This document shows positions 35,295-43,544 of a DNA stretch of 64,000 nucleotides, in pieces. Both the position numbers and the translations under genes were made by a program. Source of the DNA: Pseudoalteromonas umbrosa (GTDB lineage Bacteria > Pseudomonadota > Gammaproteobacteria > Enterobacterales > Alteromonadaceae); contig NZ_JASJUU010000008.1 of the NCBI RefSeq assembly GCF_030125375.1, forward strand, positions 307,384 to 371,383, in the 5' to 3' direction. The notes under the pieces are model-generated. The model ran no database searches and was not told where the DNA came from. It saw nothing but the letters and a program-made list of their open reading frames with translations. Position 1 is the stretch's first letter, and the number at the start of each line of letters is the position of its first letter.

Positions 35295-35669
35295 CTACTT
35301 CACCACCCATAAGCTAGCTTTCTTTTCACTGGGTAATTTGTTCGTTATATCACATAACGAATCTTGCTTTTGCACACTATCCTGTTTTTGGTCTCTAAAC
35401 GCCTCAACACGCTTAAATACACTCTTGACGCCATTGTATTTAACCATGTCATTATCACACTCTAATACAACGGCAAGATCATCAATTATCTCATATGCCT
35501 GATGGTAATCCTTTTCAGAAATTTTTTTGTCCACTGAAGTGTTATTTTTTACAACCGCATTTTTTATTTTTCTTTCAATAAAGTTCAATCTATGGCCTTT
35601 AATTATCACTAAAAGACAAATAGCGATAACAATAATATAAAGCAATGTAGCGGCAATGAGCATTATCAC
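35295..35669 (-). CDS. Small single-helix membrane protein, copy B of a paralogous pair
   Basis: 124 residues from a GTG at 35669, preferred over the ATG two codons later because AAGG lies eight bases before it. An N-terminal helix (about 3-25) is followed by KGHRLNFIERKIKN, YHQAYEIIDDLAVVLECDND and SVFKRVEAFR, which align with copy A at 34232-34576. The tail is different. No five-helix partner lies next to this copy. Function unknown. Confidence 0.65.
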   Translation of the reverse strand: MIMLIAATLLYIIVIAICLLVIIKGHRLNFIERKIKNAVVKNNTSVDKKISEKDYHQAYEIIDDLAVVLECDNDMVKYNGVKSVFKRVEAFRDQKQDSVQKQDSLCDITNKLPSEKKASLWVVK

Positions 35670-35957
35670 AATGAAAACCTTATATATCTAGACAAGATAG
35701 AGAAGTAGATGTGCCTTGTTTGATTGTTTTTAACAGCTCAATATCTATAAAAACCATATAGATAACGTCTAATAACAAGCTTTTAGCCATCTAATCATGT
35801 AAAAACTATCAGTTCCTCGATAATAAATTTCTCTATACCTAATTGCAACTTTTAATTTTACAACTTTTAAACAAACCTAACTGAAAGGCGGTATTTGATA
35901 TATTACGGTTCAAGTGTATGTCTACATTAAGCAAAGGATTAACAAAAGTAGTATGAT

Positions 35958-36557
35958 TTACAGCAGCTTCCTACCTGAAAAAGCATGCATCAATGTCATT
36001 CCATCAACCAGATCAAGCTCTCCACCAACAGGCATACCATGTGCAATTCGAGAAGCTTTTATATTTGAATTATTACACAGTTCAGCGATGTAATGAGCGG
36101 TCGCCTCTCCCTCTACAGTTGGGTTCGTAGCAAGAATAACCTCTTCTATATTTCCCTTTTGCAAAGTCTGTTGTAATTTATCGAGGCCAATTTCTTGTGG
36201 GCCAATGCCATCTAGAGGTGACAAGTGTCCCATTAAAACAAAATACAAACCGGTGTACTGGCCTGTTTGTTCGATAGCTAAGACATCTGTTGGAGACTCG
36301 ACAATACAAAGTAAGCCTGTATCTTGACGCTTTACATTATTACAGATATCACAAATAGGCGTTTCAGAGAAAGTACGGCAAGACTCACAATGACCAATAT
36401 CTTGCATCGCTTGTGTTAGACAATTACCTAATTGAGAACCACCATCTCTGTCTCTTTCCAACAAATGAAACGCAATTCGTTGAGCTGATTTTGGACCGAT
36501 CCCCGGCAAACATCTCAGCGCCTCAACTAAAGCTGATAATTTAGGTGATAATTGCAT
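35958..36557 (-). CDS. recR: RecR, recombination mediator
   Basis: 199 residues. RecR works with RecF/RecO to load RecA on gapped DNA. It has an N-terminal helix-hairpin-helix (LRCLPGIGPKSAQRIAFHLL), a zinc finger CESCRTFSETPICDIC near 57-72, and a Toprim domain from about 80 (LCIVESPTDVLAIEQTGQY). In most relatives recR directly follows ybaB; here a rhomboid protease gene lies between. Confidence 0.97.
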   Translation of the reverse strand: MQLSPKLSALVEALRCLPGIGPKSAQRIAFHLLERDRDGGSQLGNCLTQAMQDIGHCESCRTFSETPICDICNNVKRQDTGLLCIVESPTDVLAIEQTGQYTGLYFVLMGHLSPLDGIGPQEIGLDKLQQTLQKGNIEEVILATNPTVEGEATAHYIAELCNNSNIKASRIAHGMPVGGELDLVDGMTLMHAFSGRKLL

Positions 36558-36725
36558 ATATCCTCAAGTTAGGTGTTAAACACCAGTTACTTTTATCTTT
36601 AAAACGCGATAATAAGGCATCACGCCCTTGATTGAAAGTTATCAAAGTAGAGTCACTGTCAACCGTTCAAAAATCATCATTGAGTGGTTACTCTTTATTC
36701 TATGGCGTTTTAAGATGATGATTTT

Positions 36726-37286
36726 TTACTTCTTAGATCTTAATAAATAAGCTGTCACCCCTCCACTGGCAAAGCCAAATAAGTGACTTTCACTACTTAT
36801 ATTTTCAGAAAAGTTAAATAATGTACCTAGCAAATTTATATTTGCATAATAAGTTGCCACAGCTAATAAAATTAAACTTATTACACTCAACAAATTTCTT
36901 TGAAAAACCGCAACGCCAATCAGAAAGCCATAGTATCCCATTACAATGCCTGAAGCGCCAATGTGATTACCACTACCTGCAAACAACCAAACAAGCATGC
37001 CAGTTAACGTAATAATAGCCATACTAGCCGTCTTAAAATTGGGTAACCGACTCGCTAAGTAACCACAAATAATTAAGCCCACTAAATTTCCACCTAAATG
37101 CGACCAAGAGTCATGTACAAAAGGTGCTGTTACAATGCCCGTAATGTGATATTTGCTTAAAGGAATAATACCTAACCTATCAATAGGAACTCCAAAGGAG
37201 CTTGCTAACATCAAGACAGTCATTGCCAAAGATGCATAAAGAACATATTTAAAGTTGTTTGGAAAAAGGAAATTTGAGATGCGCAT
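36726..37286 (-). CDS. Rhomboid-family intramembrane serine protease
   Basis: 186 residues with about six membrane helices. The catalytic Ser is in the GASG motif of NHIGASGIVMGYYG (near 112), and the catalytic His is in SESHLFGFASG near 168. HDSWSHLGGNLVGL in the second helix is the rhomboid His/Asn region. It may cleave membrane proteins within the bilayer. I see no GlyGly-CTERM substrate in the window, so the narrower name rhombosortase is not justified. It separates ybaB from recR. Confidence 0.82.
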   Translation of the reverse strand: MRISNFLFPNNFKYVLYASLAMTVLMLASSFGVPIDRLGIIPLSKYHITGIVTAPFVHDSWSHLGGNLVGLIICGYLASRLPNFKTASMAIITLTGMLVWLFAGSGNHIGASGIVMGYYGFLIGVAVFQRNLLSVISLILLAVATYYANINLLGTLFNFSENISSESHLFGFASGGVTAYLLRSKK

Positions 37287-37440
37287 TCCAATTTATCTTA
37301 CTGCTTGATGTAATTGGAATAATATAGTGGCTTGAAGAAGAAGTCTTTATAAAAATAAAGTCACCGCAAAGTTGGGGGAAAGACATGTTCCGAACCAACC
37401 TAGCGATAACTTAAGCTTTTGTTTTTAAGTAGGTAAACCC

Positions 37441-37767
37441 TTAAAATGGCATTTTAAACCCTGGCGGCATTTGCATTCCACCAGTCACGTCTGACATGCG
37501 TTTTTGAGTTTCTTCACCTACACGGCGAACTGCGTCGTTTACTGCAGCTGCTAAAAGATCTTCGATCATGTCTTTGTCGTCTTCCATTAGGCTTTCATCA
37601 ATTTCTACACGACGAACATTGTGGCTTCCAAGCATAGTTACTTTTACAAGACCAGCACCAGCTTCACCAGTTACTTCTAAGCTTTTAATTTCTTCTTGGG
37701 CTTTTTCCATGCGCTCTTGCATTTGCTGAGCTTGCTTCATGATATTGCCCATTCCACCTTTAAACAT
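37441..37767 (-). CDS. ybaB: YbaB/EbfC nucleoid-associated protein
   Basis: 108 residues. This small DNA-binding protein family starts with a charged coiled helix (MKQAQQMQERMEKAQEEIKS), then the beta-rich EVTGEAGAGLVKVTMLGSHN, and ends in a Met/Pro/Gly-rich tail. It lies 60 bases downstream of dnaX in the same direction, the usual dnaX-ybaB arrangement. Confidence 0.95.
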   Translation of the reverse strand: MFKGGMGNIMKQAQQMQERMEKAQEEIKSLEVTGEAGAGLVKVTMLGSHNVRRVEIDESLMEDDKDMIEDLLAAAVNDAVRRVGEETQKRMSDVTGGMQMPPGFKMPF

Positions 37768-37826
37768 AGTGTACTCTCTTACTTCAATAATTTAATTGGC
37801 TAAAAGATAAAGTCTATTGCAGTCAA

Positions 37827-40334
37827 TTACAATGCCTTTACCGATTTTTCATTTACCACCGCGTCAAACTCAGCCACCATAGTCTGAATTATGGGATCTG
37901 AGTTTACTGCGTCAACGGCTTCTAAGTACCGTTTTTGATCAATATCTTGTTGAATTAAAAATGGCGTTGATTGCACCTGCTCAACAAATTCCATTTGCAA
38001 CTCTACTGGCTCGTTTAAAGCTAGTGTAAATGATTGCTGCAATTTGTCCCTTAGCATAGGAGAGTCCAAATGTTGCTGACTCTGCTCAGCTTTCAAAACA
38101 CATGTATTACCCTGCTTTTCAAACATGGCATGCAAAGCAAACTGCCTTACACGACCACTCAAACCCATTTTCTCTATCAAGCTTGCCCAATCATCTTTTT
38201 CATGTGCAAATTTCAAGCTACTAATTGGGCTAGTAAAGTTCTCAGGTATGGGGATTTCAATAATATGCTCTTGTACATCGGCCTTGGCAGGTGCTGGTGA
38301 CAATTGTTCAAGCAATTCCGGTGCTAATTTACTTTCATCCTTTTTGAAGCGCTCCGTAATTTCTTTCTTTTTAGTGCGAGGCAATGATGCACGATGAGCT
38401 ACTGTAGCAGCATGTGTATTAGGTTGCTCAATACTCTGAGGCTCCATTGCGGTGGTAGCCGACACTTGATTATGCGCAGGCATGCTAGCCGTACTCACTG
38501 CTGGGGTGTGAGACTGTATACTGCCTTGATTAGTTTCAGGCTTTTTTGGTTCTTCAGTGCCTCCCAGTAGCTTTCCTGCACCAGATATTTGTCTGTTTTG
38601 TAATATCTTTGCTATCGCAGATTGCGCTTGGCCTTGCTTTTGCGAGTAAACTTGGCTTGCCGAAGGAGTACTCTGCGCACTGGCTTGCGGTGCCGTCTGG
38701 GCTGGGACCGAAAGATCGTCTGACGTACTTGATTCATTAAAGCCCTGCGCAGTCGCTTGAGCCATTATATCGTTATACTGTTGGTCAAACTCCGAAGGAC
38801 CTGAAGCAGGGTGCCCAGCGTCACTCTGTGGTGCCGAAGGTTGTTGCACAGGCATAGCCTGTTGTGGCCTAGAGCTATTTTGCTCAAATGCCGCTTGCGG
38901 TGTCTGTATTTGTGGCTGCTCAAGCATAGTTTGCTGAGATGCCGCCTGCGGTGCCTGCATACTCGGCTGCTGAAGCATAGTTTGCTCAGATACCGCCTGT
39001 GGTGCCTGCATATTTGGCTGCTGAAGCGTAGCTTGTTCAGATGCCGCCTGCGGTGCCTGCATATGTGACTGCTGAGGCGCACCCTGTGCTATTGTATTTG
39101 AAACATTAGCTATACTCGGTTCAGGTGTATTTTGGATTGTTTTTTTTTGGTTATGATTCAGTATATCGCGCAGTGCACCGGCCCTAGATTTTTTAGTTTC
39201 AGCTTGATTTGAAGAGGCTGAACCTAACGCCATGTTGGTTTGTGAGAAATCAGTGCCTTCAAAAGCAAGTAACCTCAACATCACCATTTCAAAACCTAGC
39301 TTGGCATCCGGTGCCCAGCTTAAATCTTTTTTACCACTTAAGAGTAGTTGATATAGCAGCTGTGCTGTTTGAGGGGATAATTGTTCAGCAAGTGTTTTAA
39401 CTTGCAGCTGGTCAAATTGACCTATATGTGCAGCTTGTGGCACCAACTGAGTCAATTGAATAACATGTAATAACGCAATTAAATCATCGATTACACTGAC
39501 AAAGTTTCCATTTTTGAGTGCGATATTTTCAACTTCTGCCATCATAGCATTGCCATCTTGGCACAATACTGCACTCATCAATAACATCGCATGACTGCTA
39601 TCCATCAATCCAAGCATCTGTTGCACTGCTGTGACTGTCAAATTACCATTTGTTTGCGCAATCGCTTGATCAGTCAAACTCAACGCATCACGCATACTAC
39701 CATCAGCAGCTTTCGCCAAAATGATAAGCGCGTCTTCTTCAAACTGAAAGTTTTCTTGCGGCAATATTTTAGCTAGCTGTTCAACAATTTGACCTTTTGC
39801 CATTGCGTTAAGGTTAAACTGTAAGCAGCGCGATAAAATCGTAATAGGGAGCTTTTGAGGATCAGTTGTCGCCAGTAAAAACTTTACATGCTCCGGCGGC
39901 TCTTCCAATGTTTTAAGCAAAGCATTAAAGCTGTGCTTGGACAACATGTGTACTTCATCAATGAGGTACACTTTATAACGTCCACGAGTGGGGGCATACT
40001 GGACATTATCCAAGATCTCTCTTGTGTCCTCGACTTTAGTTCTTGATGCCGCATCAATCTCAATCAAGTCAATAAATTTGCCTGATTCTATTTCAACACA
40101 TGTACTACATTGACCACAAGGTGTCGATGATATGCCCTCTTCGCAATTTAAGCTTTTCGCGAAGATCCTAGCAATAGTCGTTTTACCCACACCTCGGGTA
40201 CCTGTAAACAAATAAGCATGGTGTAACCTTTGCTCATTTAAGGCATTTATCAGTGCCTGTTTTACATGTTCCTGCCCCATCATTTCATGAAATGACTGAG
40301 GACGCCACTTTCTTGCTAAGACCTGATAGCTCAT
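37827..40334 (-). CDS. dnaX: DNA polymerase III subunit tau/gamma
   Basis: 835 residues, longer than the E. coli protein (643) because of an expanded linker. The clamp-loader ATPase has Walker A GTRGVGKTT near 45-53, a zinc finger CEEGISSTPCGQCSTC near 64-79, and DEVHMLS near 126. Domains I-III end near residue 370; then comes a Gln/Pro/Ala-rich linker with 17-residue repeats (about 425-485). The C-terminal part binds DnaB and the polymerase. A run of nine A residues near codon 396 could yield a short gamma form. It starts five bases after apt ends. Confidence 0.96.
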   Translation of the reverse strand: MSYQVLARKWRPQSFHEMMGQEHVKQALINALNEQRLHHAYLFTGTRGVGKTTIARIFAKSLNCEEGISSTPCGQCSTCVEIESGKFIDLIEIDAASRTKVEDTREILDNVQYAPTRGRYKVYLIDEVHMLSKHSFNALLKTLEEPPEHVKFLLATTDPQKLPITILSRCLQFNLNAMAKGQIVEQLAKILPQENFQFEEDALIILAKAADGSMRDALSLTDQAIAQTNGNLTVTAVQQMLGLMDSSHAMLLMSAVLCQDGNAMMAEVENIALKNGNFVSVIDDLIALLHVIQLTQLVPQAAHIGQFDQLQVKTLAEQLSPQTAQLLYQLLLSGKKDLSWAPDAKLGFEMVMLRLLAFEGTDFSQTNMALGSASSNQAETKKSRAGALRDILNHNQKKTIQNTPEPSIANVSNTIAQGAPQQSHMQAPQAASEQATLQQPNMQAPQAVSEQTMLQQPSMQAPQAASQQTMLEQPQIQTPQAAFEQNSSRPQQAMPVQQPSAPQSDAGHPASGPSEFDQQYNDIMAQATAQGFNESSTSDDLSVPAQTAPQASAQSTPSASQVYSQKQGQAQSAIAKILQNRQISGAGKLLGGTEEPKKPETNQGSIQSHTPAVSTASMPAHNQVSATTAMEPQSIEQPNTHAATVAHRASLPRTKKKEITERFKKDESKLAPELLEQLSPAPAKADVQEHIIEIPIPENFTSPISSLKFAHEKDDWASLIEKMGLSGRVRQFALHAMFEKQGNTCVLKAEQSQQHLDSPMLRDKLQQSFTLALNEPVELQMEFVEQVQSTPFLIQQDIDQKRYLEAVDAVNSDPIIQTMVAEFDAVVNEKSVKAL
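38880..39062 (-). repeat. Tandem 51-base repeats in the dnaX linker
   Basis: Units at 39012-39062, 38961-39011 and 38910-38960, then a partial one at 38880-38909. They encode variants of MQAPQAASEQTMLQQPS. They lie in the unstructured tau linker, where length variation is probably tolerated. Confidence 0.85.
39121..39148 (-). promoter_or_regulatory. Slippage site in dnaX predicted to make gamma
   Basis: On the minus strand nine A residues (39140-39148) follow CC and precede C. In the -1 frame, translation would stop at TGA (39121-39123) after about seven new codons, giving a product of about 403 residues that ends just after domain III, comparable to gamma of E. coli (431). Thermus makes gamma by slippage on an A9 run. 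Confidence 0.6.
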
Positions 40335-40339
40335 TGATA

Positions 40340-40885
40340 CTACTCGCCGTCGAACTCTACTAATTTAAGAATATTAATGCCCAATGCAGCAACTCGCTCT
40401 TCACCACCTAGCTCTGGCAGTGAAATAACAAAAGCAGCATCTGTCGCTTGACCACCTAAGCGAGACACTAATTGCGCTGTCGCTTCAATTGTTCCACCAG
40501 TTGCCAATAAGTCGTCAACCAGCAATACTTTATCACCTTCTACTACTGCATCAGTATGAAGCTCTAATGTATCTTCGCCATATTCTAGCTGATAAGACTG
40601 ACTGATCACTTCCCTAGGCAGTTTACCCGGCTTGCGCACAGGAATAAATGGAATACCAAGGGCTAAAGCTAACGGCGCGCCAAAAATAAACCCGCGAGAC
40701 TCTGTACCAATAATTTTATCAAAACCTTGGTCCTTATAGGCTGCAACAAATGCGTCCACTGTCGCTTGGAATGCTTTTGGATTAGCAAGTAATGTTGTTA
40801 CGTCTCTGAACATGATCCCCGCTTTTGGGTAATCAGGAACTGATGCGATGCTATCTTTGATCAAAGACAAGTTTTGTTGTGTCAT
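40340..40885 (-). CDS. apt: Adenine phosphoribosyltransferase
   Basis: 181 residues. It salvages adenine to AMP using PRPP. The PRPP-binding loop VLLVDDLLATGGT is near residues 124-136, and the adenine-site region FIFGAPLALALGIPFIPVRKPGKLP near 66-90. It is immediately upstream of dnaX (five-base gap), the common apt-dnaX-ybaB order. Confidence 0.97.
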   Translation of the reverse strand: MTQQNLSLIKDSIASVPDYPKAGIMFRDVTTLLANPKAFQATVDAFVAAYKDQGFDKIIGTESRGFIFGAPLALALGIPFIPVRKPGKLPREVISQSYQLEYGEDTLELHTDAVVEGDKVLLVDDLLATGGTIEATAQLVSRLGGQATDAAFVISLPELGGEERVAALGINILKLVEFDGE

Positions 40886-41067
40886 AATCGTTCGTTTTTC
40901 AGGTTTATTTTAGAAAGAAAGTGATTATAACAAGAAAGGATCGACTTTAAACTGGAATGGAGAAAAATCGAAGAAAAAACGAGTAAAGGTTCAATAAATG
41001 GGCCAAACTCGGTGAATAAGTAGCCCATTAAATCTCACTAATTTTTCATCACAGCGTGTCTAGAAGT

Positions 41068-41187
41068 TTAGCCGCCTAAAAAAATCCATCCAAGGATAGC
41101 ATTTAAACATCCAACTACAAAAAAGGATGCAAGAAAGGCTAAAAAATAGGAGAAGTTGAATGGATCTTTACGTTCAGAATTAGACAT
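41068..41187 (-). CDS. 39-residue single-helix membrane protein
   Basis: Below usual annotation limits. ATG at 41187 is preceded by AAAGG eight bases upstream; TAA at 41068-41070. The product begins MSNSERKDPFN, continues with one hydrophobic segment (about 12-37), and ends GWIFLGG. The size and plan fit the many small membrane proteins found in bacteria. It lies alone in the 387-base gap between apt and the hvfC-like gene. Function unknown; not recognised. Confidence 0.55.
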   Translation of the reverse strand: MSNSERKDPFNFSYFLAFLASFFVVGCLNAILGWIFLGG

Positions 41188-41272
41188 GAGGGCTACCTTT
41201 ATTTAAAAGCCTAGGACCTATATTAGGAATTTCAAGGCATTAGCACAAATCGCGCTCACATCTTAGTAGAAC

Positions 41273-42043
41273 TCATGACACGAATAAAGAAGAATTGCTG
41301 ATTTTATCAACAACGATCCCAAGTTGAGCAAACTGCTGTAACGTTTGCAATGCACCTATTGACAGCTGAGAAGCTGTATACCCAGGTATTTGTTTAGCTA
41401 TGTGCTCACATATCTGCAAGACACTCATCCCAGGTTGCTGTTCCACACTCGCCAGCAACAAACTCGTCATTGGGTTCAGAGCGATAAACTGAGTATCTTC
41501 ATCTTGGTCGCGATAAACTACAAAACTATATGGCCCATCTAGTGGTGCTTCTGGTTGATAATCGATTTGGATTTGATGAACAGGAAACGAGTACTGCACA
41601 CACTGAGCAACACTAGAAAGATATAGTAGTTGATTTTCGTCAATTTCAGAATCAAATAACACGTCATTTTTATCACGTTGCAATATTGATACGTTCAGTT
41701 CCACCCATTCATAATGAGCCAATTCAAACATAAAAATAGGGTCTGTCTCTTTAGGACGGTAACTTTGATCTAAATATTGTAAAAACTCCTGACTGATCTC
41801 CAAAAAGTATGGACTTTTACACTCATGCTCAGCAAAAAACTGCCTCACTAATTCTTCCCAGTGTTTCTCATCATAAAGACTTTTTAAAACTGGAAACGCT
41901 GATGCAATAAACCCTTCAACATTATTGAAAAACAGCTCCCTGTAGATTTTCATTCTACGATCTTCAATGTCACTGGGTTTATTGATATTTTCTGGGTCTT
42001 TAATATGGGCAACAAAAGCAGCTTGTACTTCTTGAAATGACAT
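41273..42043 (-). CDS. hvfC: DUF2063 partner protein of the copper-peptide cluster (HvfC/BufC-like)
   Basis: 256 residues. The N-terminal DUF2063 domain begins SFQEVQAAFVAHIKDPEN, with RMKIYRELFFNNVEGFIASAFPVL near 28-50 and LVRQFFAEHECKSPYFLEISQEFLQYL near 65-90. This family binds the precursor leader and delivers it to the DUF692 enzyme (HvfB/BufB, MNIO family). Its start codon overlaps the hvfB stop by one base (TAATG), so they are translationally coupled. The gene name is given by analogy with the Haemophilus hvfABC locus. Confidence 0.82.
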   Translation of the reverse strand: MSFQEVQAAFVAHIKDPENINKPSDIEDRRMKIYRELFFNNVEGFIASAFPVLKSLYDEKHWEELVRQFFAEHECKSPYFLEISQEFLQYLDQSYRPKETDPIFMFELAHYEWVELNVSILQRDKNDVLFDSEIDENQLLYLSSVAQCVQYSFPVHQIQIDYQPEAPLDGPYSFVVYRDQDEDTQFIALNPMTSLLLASVEQQPGMSVLQICEHIAKQIPGYTASQLSIGALQTLQQFAQLGIVVDKISNSSLFVS

Positions 42044-42882
42044 TAAGCAATCCCTCTTTGCAGCTTCTGATGCAATGCTTGAGCTTGATGTATTTGTTGT
42101 ACTTCAGTGAGCAGTAAATTTAAAGGTGGAATATTAAAGTCGCGCTCCAATAGCGTTGGAAACAGCCCGTGTACCTCATACGCTTTTTGCAGTAACGCCC
42201 AAACAGGGTCGCATACATCCGCTCCATGTGTATCTACCAACAAATCTTTAGCTTCTTCATAATGACCAGCAATATGGCCATACACAATTCGTTCTGTCGG
42301 CATTGCCGCTAGAAACGACATAGCATCGTAGCTATGGTTAATTGAATTTACATAGATGTTATTAATATCCAATAACAAATCACAATCAGCTTCTTGTAGA
42401 ACTGCAAGCGTGAAATCCAGCTCAGACATTTCTTGCCCTGGTGCTGCATAGTAGGAAACATTTTCAACAGCAATACGCCTGTCAAGACGCTCTTGAACCT
42501 CAGCAATCCGCTTGGCTGTATGCTTGACAGCTTCTTCAGTAAACGGAATGGGCATTAAATCATACATATGCCCATTGCCTGAACAATAACTGAGATGTTC
42601 GCTGTAGCACTTCACATTATGCTGCTTAAAAAAAGTCTTTAAATCAGCAATAAACTTGGTGTCTAGCGGATCAGAAGAACCAAGTGATAACGATAAACCA
42701 TGGCAGACGAAGTCATGTTGTTCAGTTAATTGCGCAAACTGTTTAGCAAACCGACCACCTAATGTCATCCAATTTTCCGGTGCAACCTCGTAAAAGTCCA
42801 CCGTATTTGGAGCACAATTGAGAATGTCATCTAACATTTCTCTGCGCAAACCAAGCCCAACATGGCCGAAACTCTCGTTCAT
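42043..42882 (-). CDS. hvfB: DUF692 multinuclear iron oxidase (HvfB/BufB-like)
   Basis: 279 residues from the ATG at 42882 (MNESFGHVGLGLRREM); a GTG eleven codons earlier is also open. The DUF692/MNIO family has a TIM barrel with an iron cluster that modifies cysteines in peptides. Likely metal ligands lie in FVCHGLSLSLGS, CYSEHLSYC, AVENVSYY, LLDINNIYVNS, YGHIAGHYE and DTHGADV, all in family order. Set between a Cys-rich precursor and its DUF2063 partner, it is predicted to turn EGKCG cysteines into copper-binding groups. Confidence 0.88.
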   Translation of the reverse strand: MNESFGHVGLGLRREMLDDILNCAPNTVDFYEVAPENWMTLGGRFAKQFAQLTEQHDFVCHGLSLSLGSSDPLDTKFIADLKTFFKQHNVKCYSEHLSYCSGNGHMYDLMPIPFTEEAVKHTAKRIAEVQERLDRRIAVENVSYYAAPGQEMSELDFTLAVLQEADCDLLLDINNIYVNSINHSYDAMSFLAAMPTERIVYGHIAGHYEEAKDLLVDTHGADVCDPVWALLQKAYEVHGLFPTLLERDFNIPPLNLLLTEVQQIHQAQALHQKLQRGIA

Positions 42883-42928
42883 TATCACTTCATAACTTCC
42901 TAATTTACACACCACACAACGCTATTGA

Positions 42929-43348
42929 TTAGTGGCTGCCACCGCATTTGCCTTCACCACATTTGCCTTCTTTACTTTTTGTACTGCCACCGCATTTACC
43001 TTCCCCGCATTTGCCTTCTTTACTTTTGGCTGCGCCACCGCATTTACCTTCCCCGCATTTGCCTTCTTTACTTTTTGCTGCGCCACCACATTTACCTTCG
43101 CCGCATTTGCCTTCTTTGCTTTTGGCACCGCCGCACTTACCTTCACCACACTTACCTTCTTTGCTCTTTGCATCGCCACCGCATTTGCCTTCACCACACT
43201 TCCCTTCACTTGCGTCGACTTGATAACCCGATGTCATCACCTCATAAGAAAATGGATTTGCAGAGGCTTCTCCTGAAGCCAGAGCTGCAGAACTCACAAC
43301 TGCAGCACTTAAAGTTAACGCCAAAGAATTTTTCTTTACTGTATTCAT
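42929..43348 (-). CDS. hvfA: Exported EGKCG-repeat precursor peptide (HvfA/bufferin-like)
   Basis: 139 residues from the ATG at 43348, eight bases after GAGAG; the frame is open five codons further to a TTG. A Sec-type signal peptide (about 1-30, ending ASA) is followed by a leader-like stretch NPFSYEVMTSGYQVDAS. Residues 48-137 are six units of EGKCGEGKCGG joined by short Lys/Ser/Ala linkers: twelve EGKCG motifs and twelve cysteines, with no other Cys. In Haemophilus, HvfA EGKCG cysteines become oxazolone/thioamide copper ligands. First gene of hvfABC. Confidence 0.85.
   Translation of the reverse strand: MNTVKKNSLALTLSAAVVSSAALASGEASANPFSYEVMTSGYQVDASEGKCGEGKCGGDAKSKEGKCGEGKCGGAKSKEGKCGEGKCGGAAKSKEGKCGEGKCGGAAKSKEGKCGEGKCGGSTKSKEGKCGEGKCGGSH
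42935..43207 (-). repeat. Tandem repeats coding EGKCGEGKCGG units
   Basis: Six tandem units of about 45-48 bases in the hvfA-like gene, each coding for two EGKCG motifs plus a short linker. Repeats are contiguous, without spacers, so this is a coding repeat and not a CRISPR array. Confidence 0.9.
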
Positions 43349-43434
43349 AATTTTTTCTCTCAATCATTAATTCGGGTTCATTTAATAGACCCAACTACCT
43401 TAAAACAAATTTCAAAGTTTTTCTTTTTTGAGTG

Positions 43435-43451
43435 CACAGTCACACACTGTG
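43435..43451. promoter_or_regulatory. Inverted repeat upstream of the hvfA-like gene
   Basis: CACAGT / ACTGTG separated by five bases, about 90 bases before the hvfA ATG and 94 before dusC on the other strand. It could be an operator for either divergent gene. No known copper-sensor consensus is matched. Confidence 0.25.
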
Positions 43452-43544
43452 GGTATTTAGAGTATGAGGAACAGATAAGATTTATATTAATAATTCGCTC
43501 CATCTCATATAGAATAGCCCGAATTTTAATTTGGTGCAGTACTG

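Noticed and set aside
36726..37286. Rhombosortase
   Set aside because: The size is similar, but I see no GlyGly-CTERM protein in the window and no specific mark; the general rhomboid name is safer.
38811..39068. Plus-strand frame rich in Leu/Arg opposite dnaX
   Set aside because: It is a shadow of the repetitive linker code on the minus strand.
42935..43207. Possible CRISPR array
   Set aside because: The repeats are directly joined, coding and without unique spacers; no cas genes are near.
42925..43350. Several plus-strand open frames opposite the EGKCG precursor
   Set aside because: They arise from the repetitive sequence of the minus-strand gene, which has a signal peptide, a ribosome site and an operon context.
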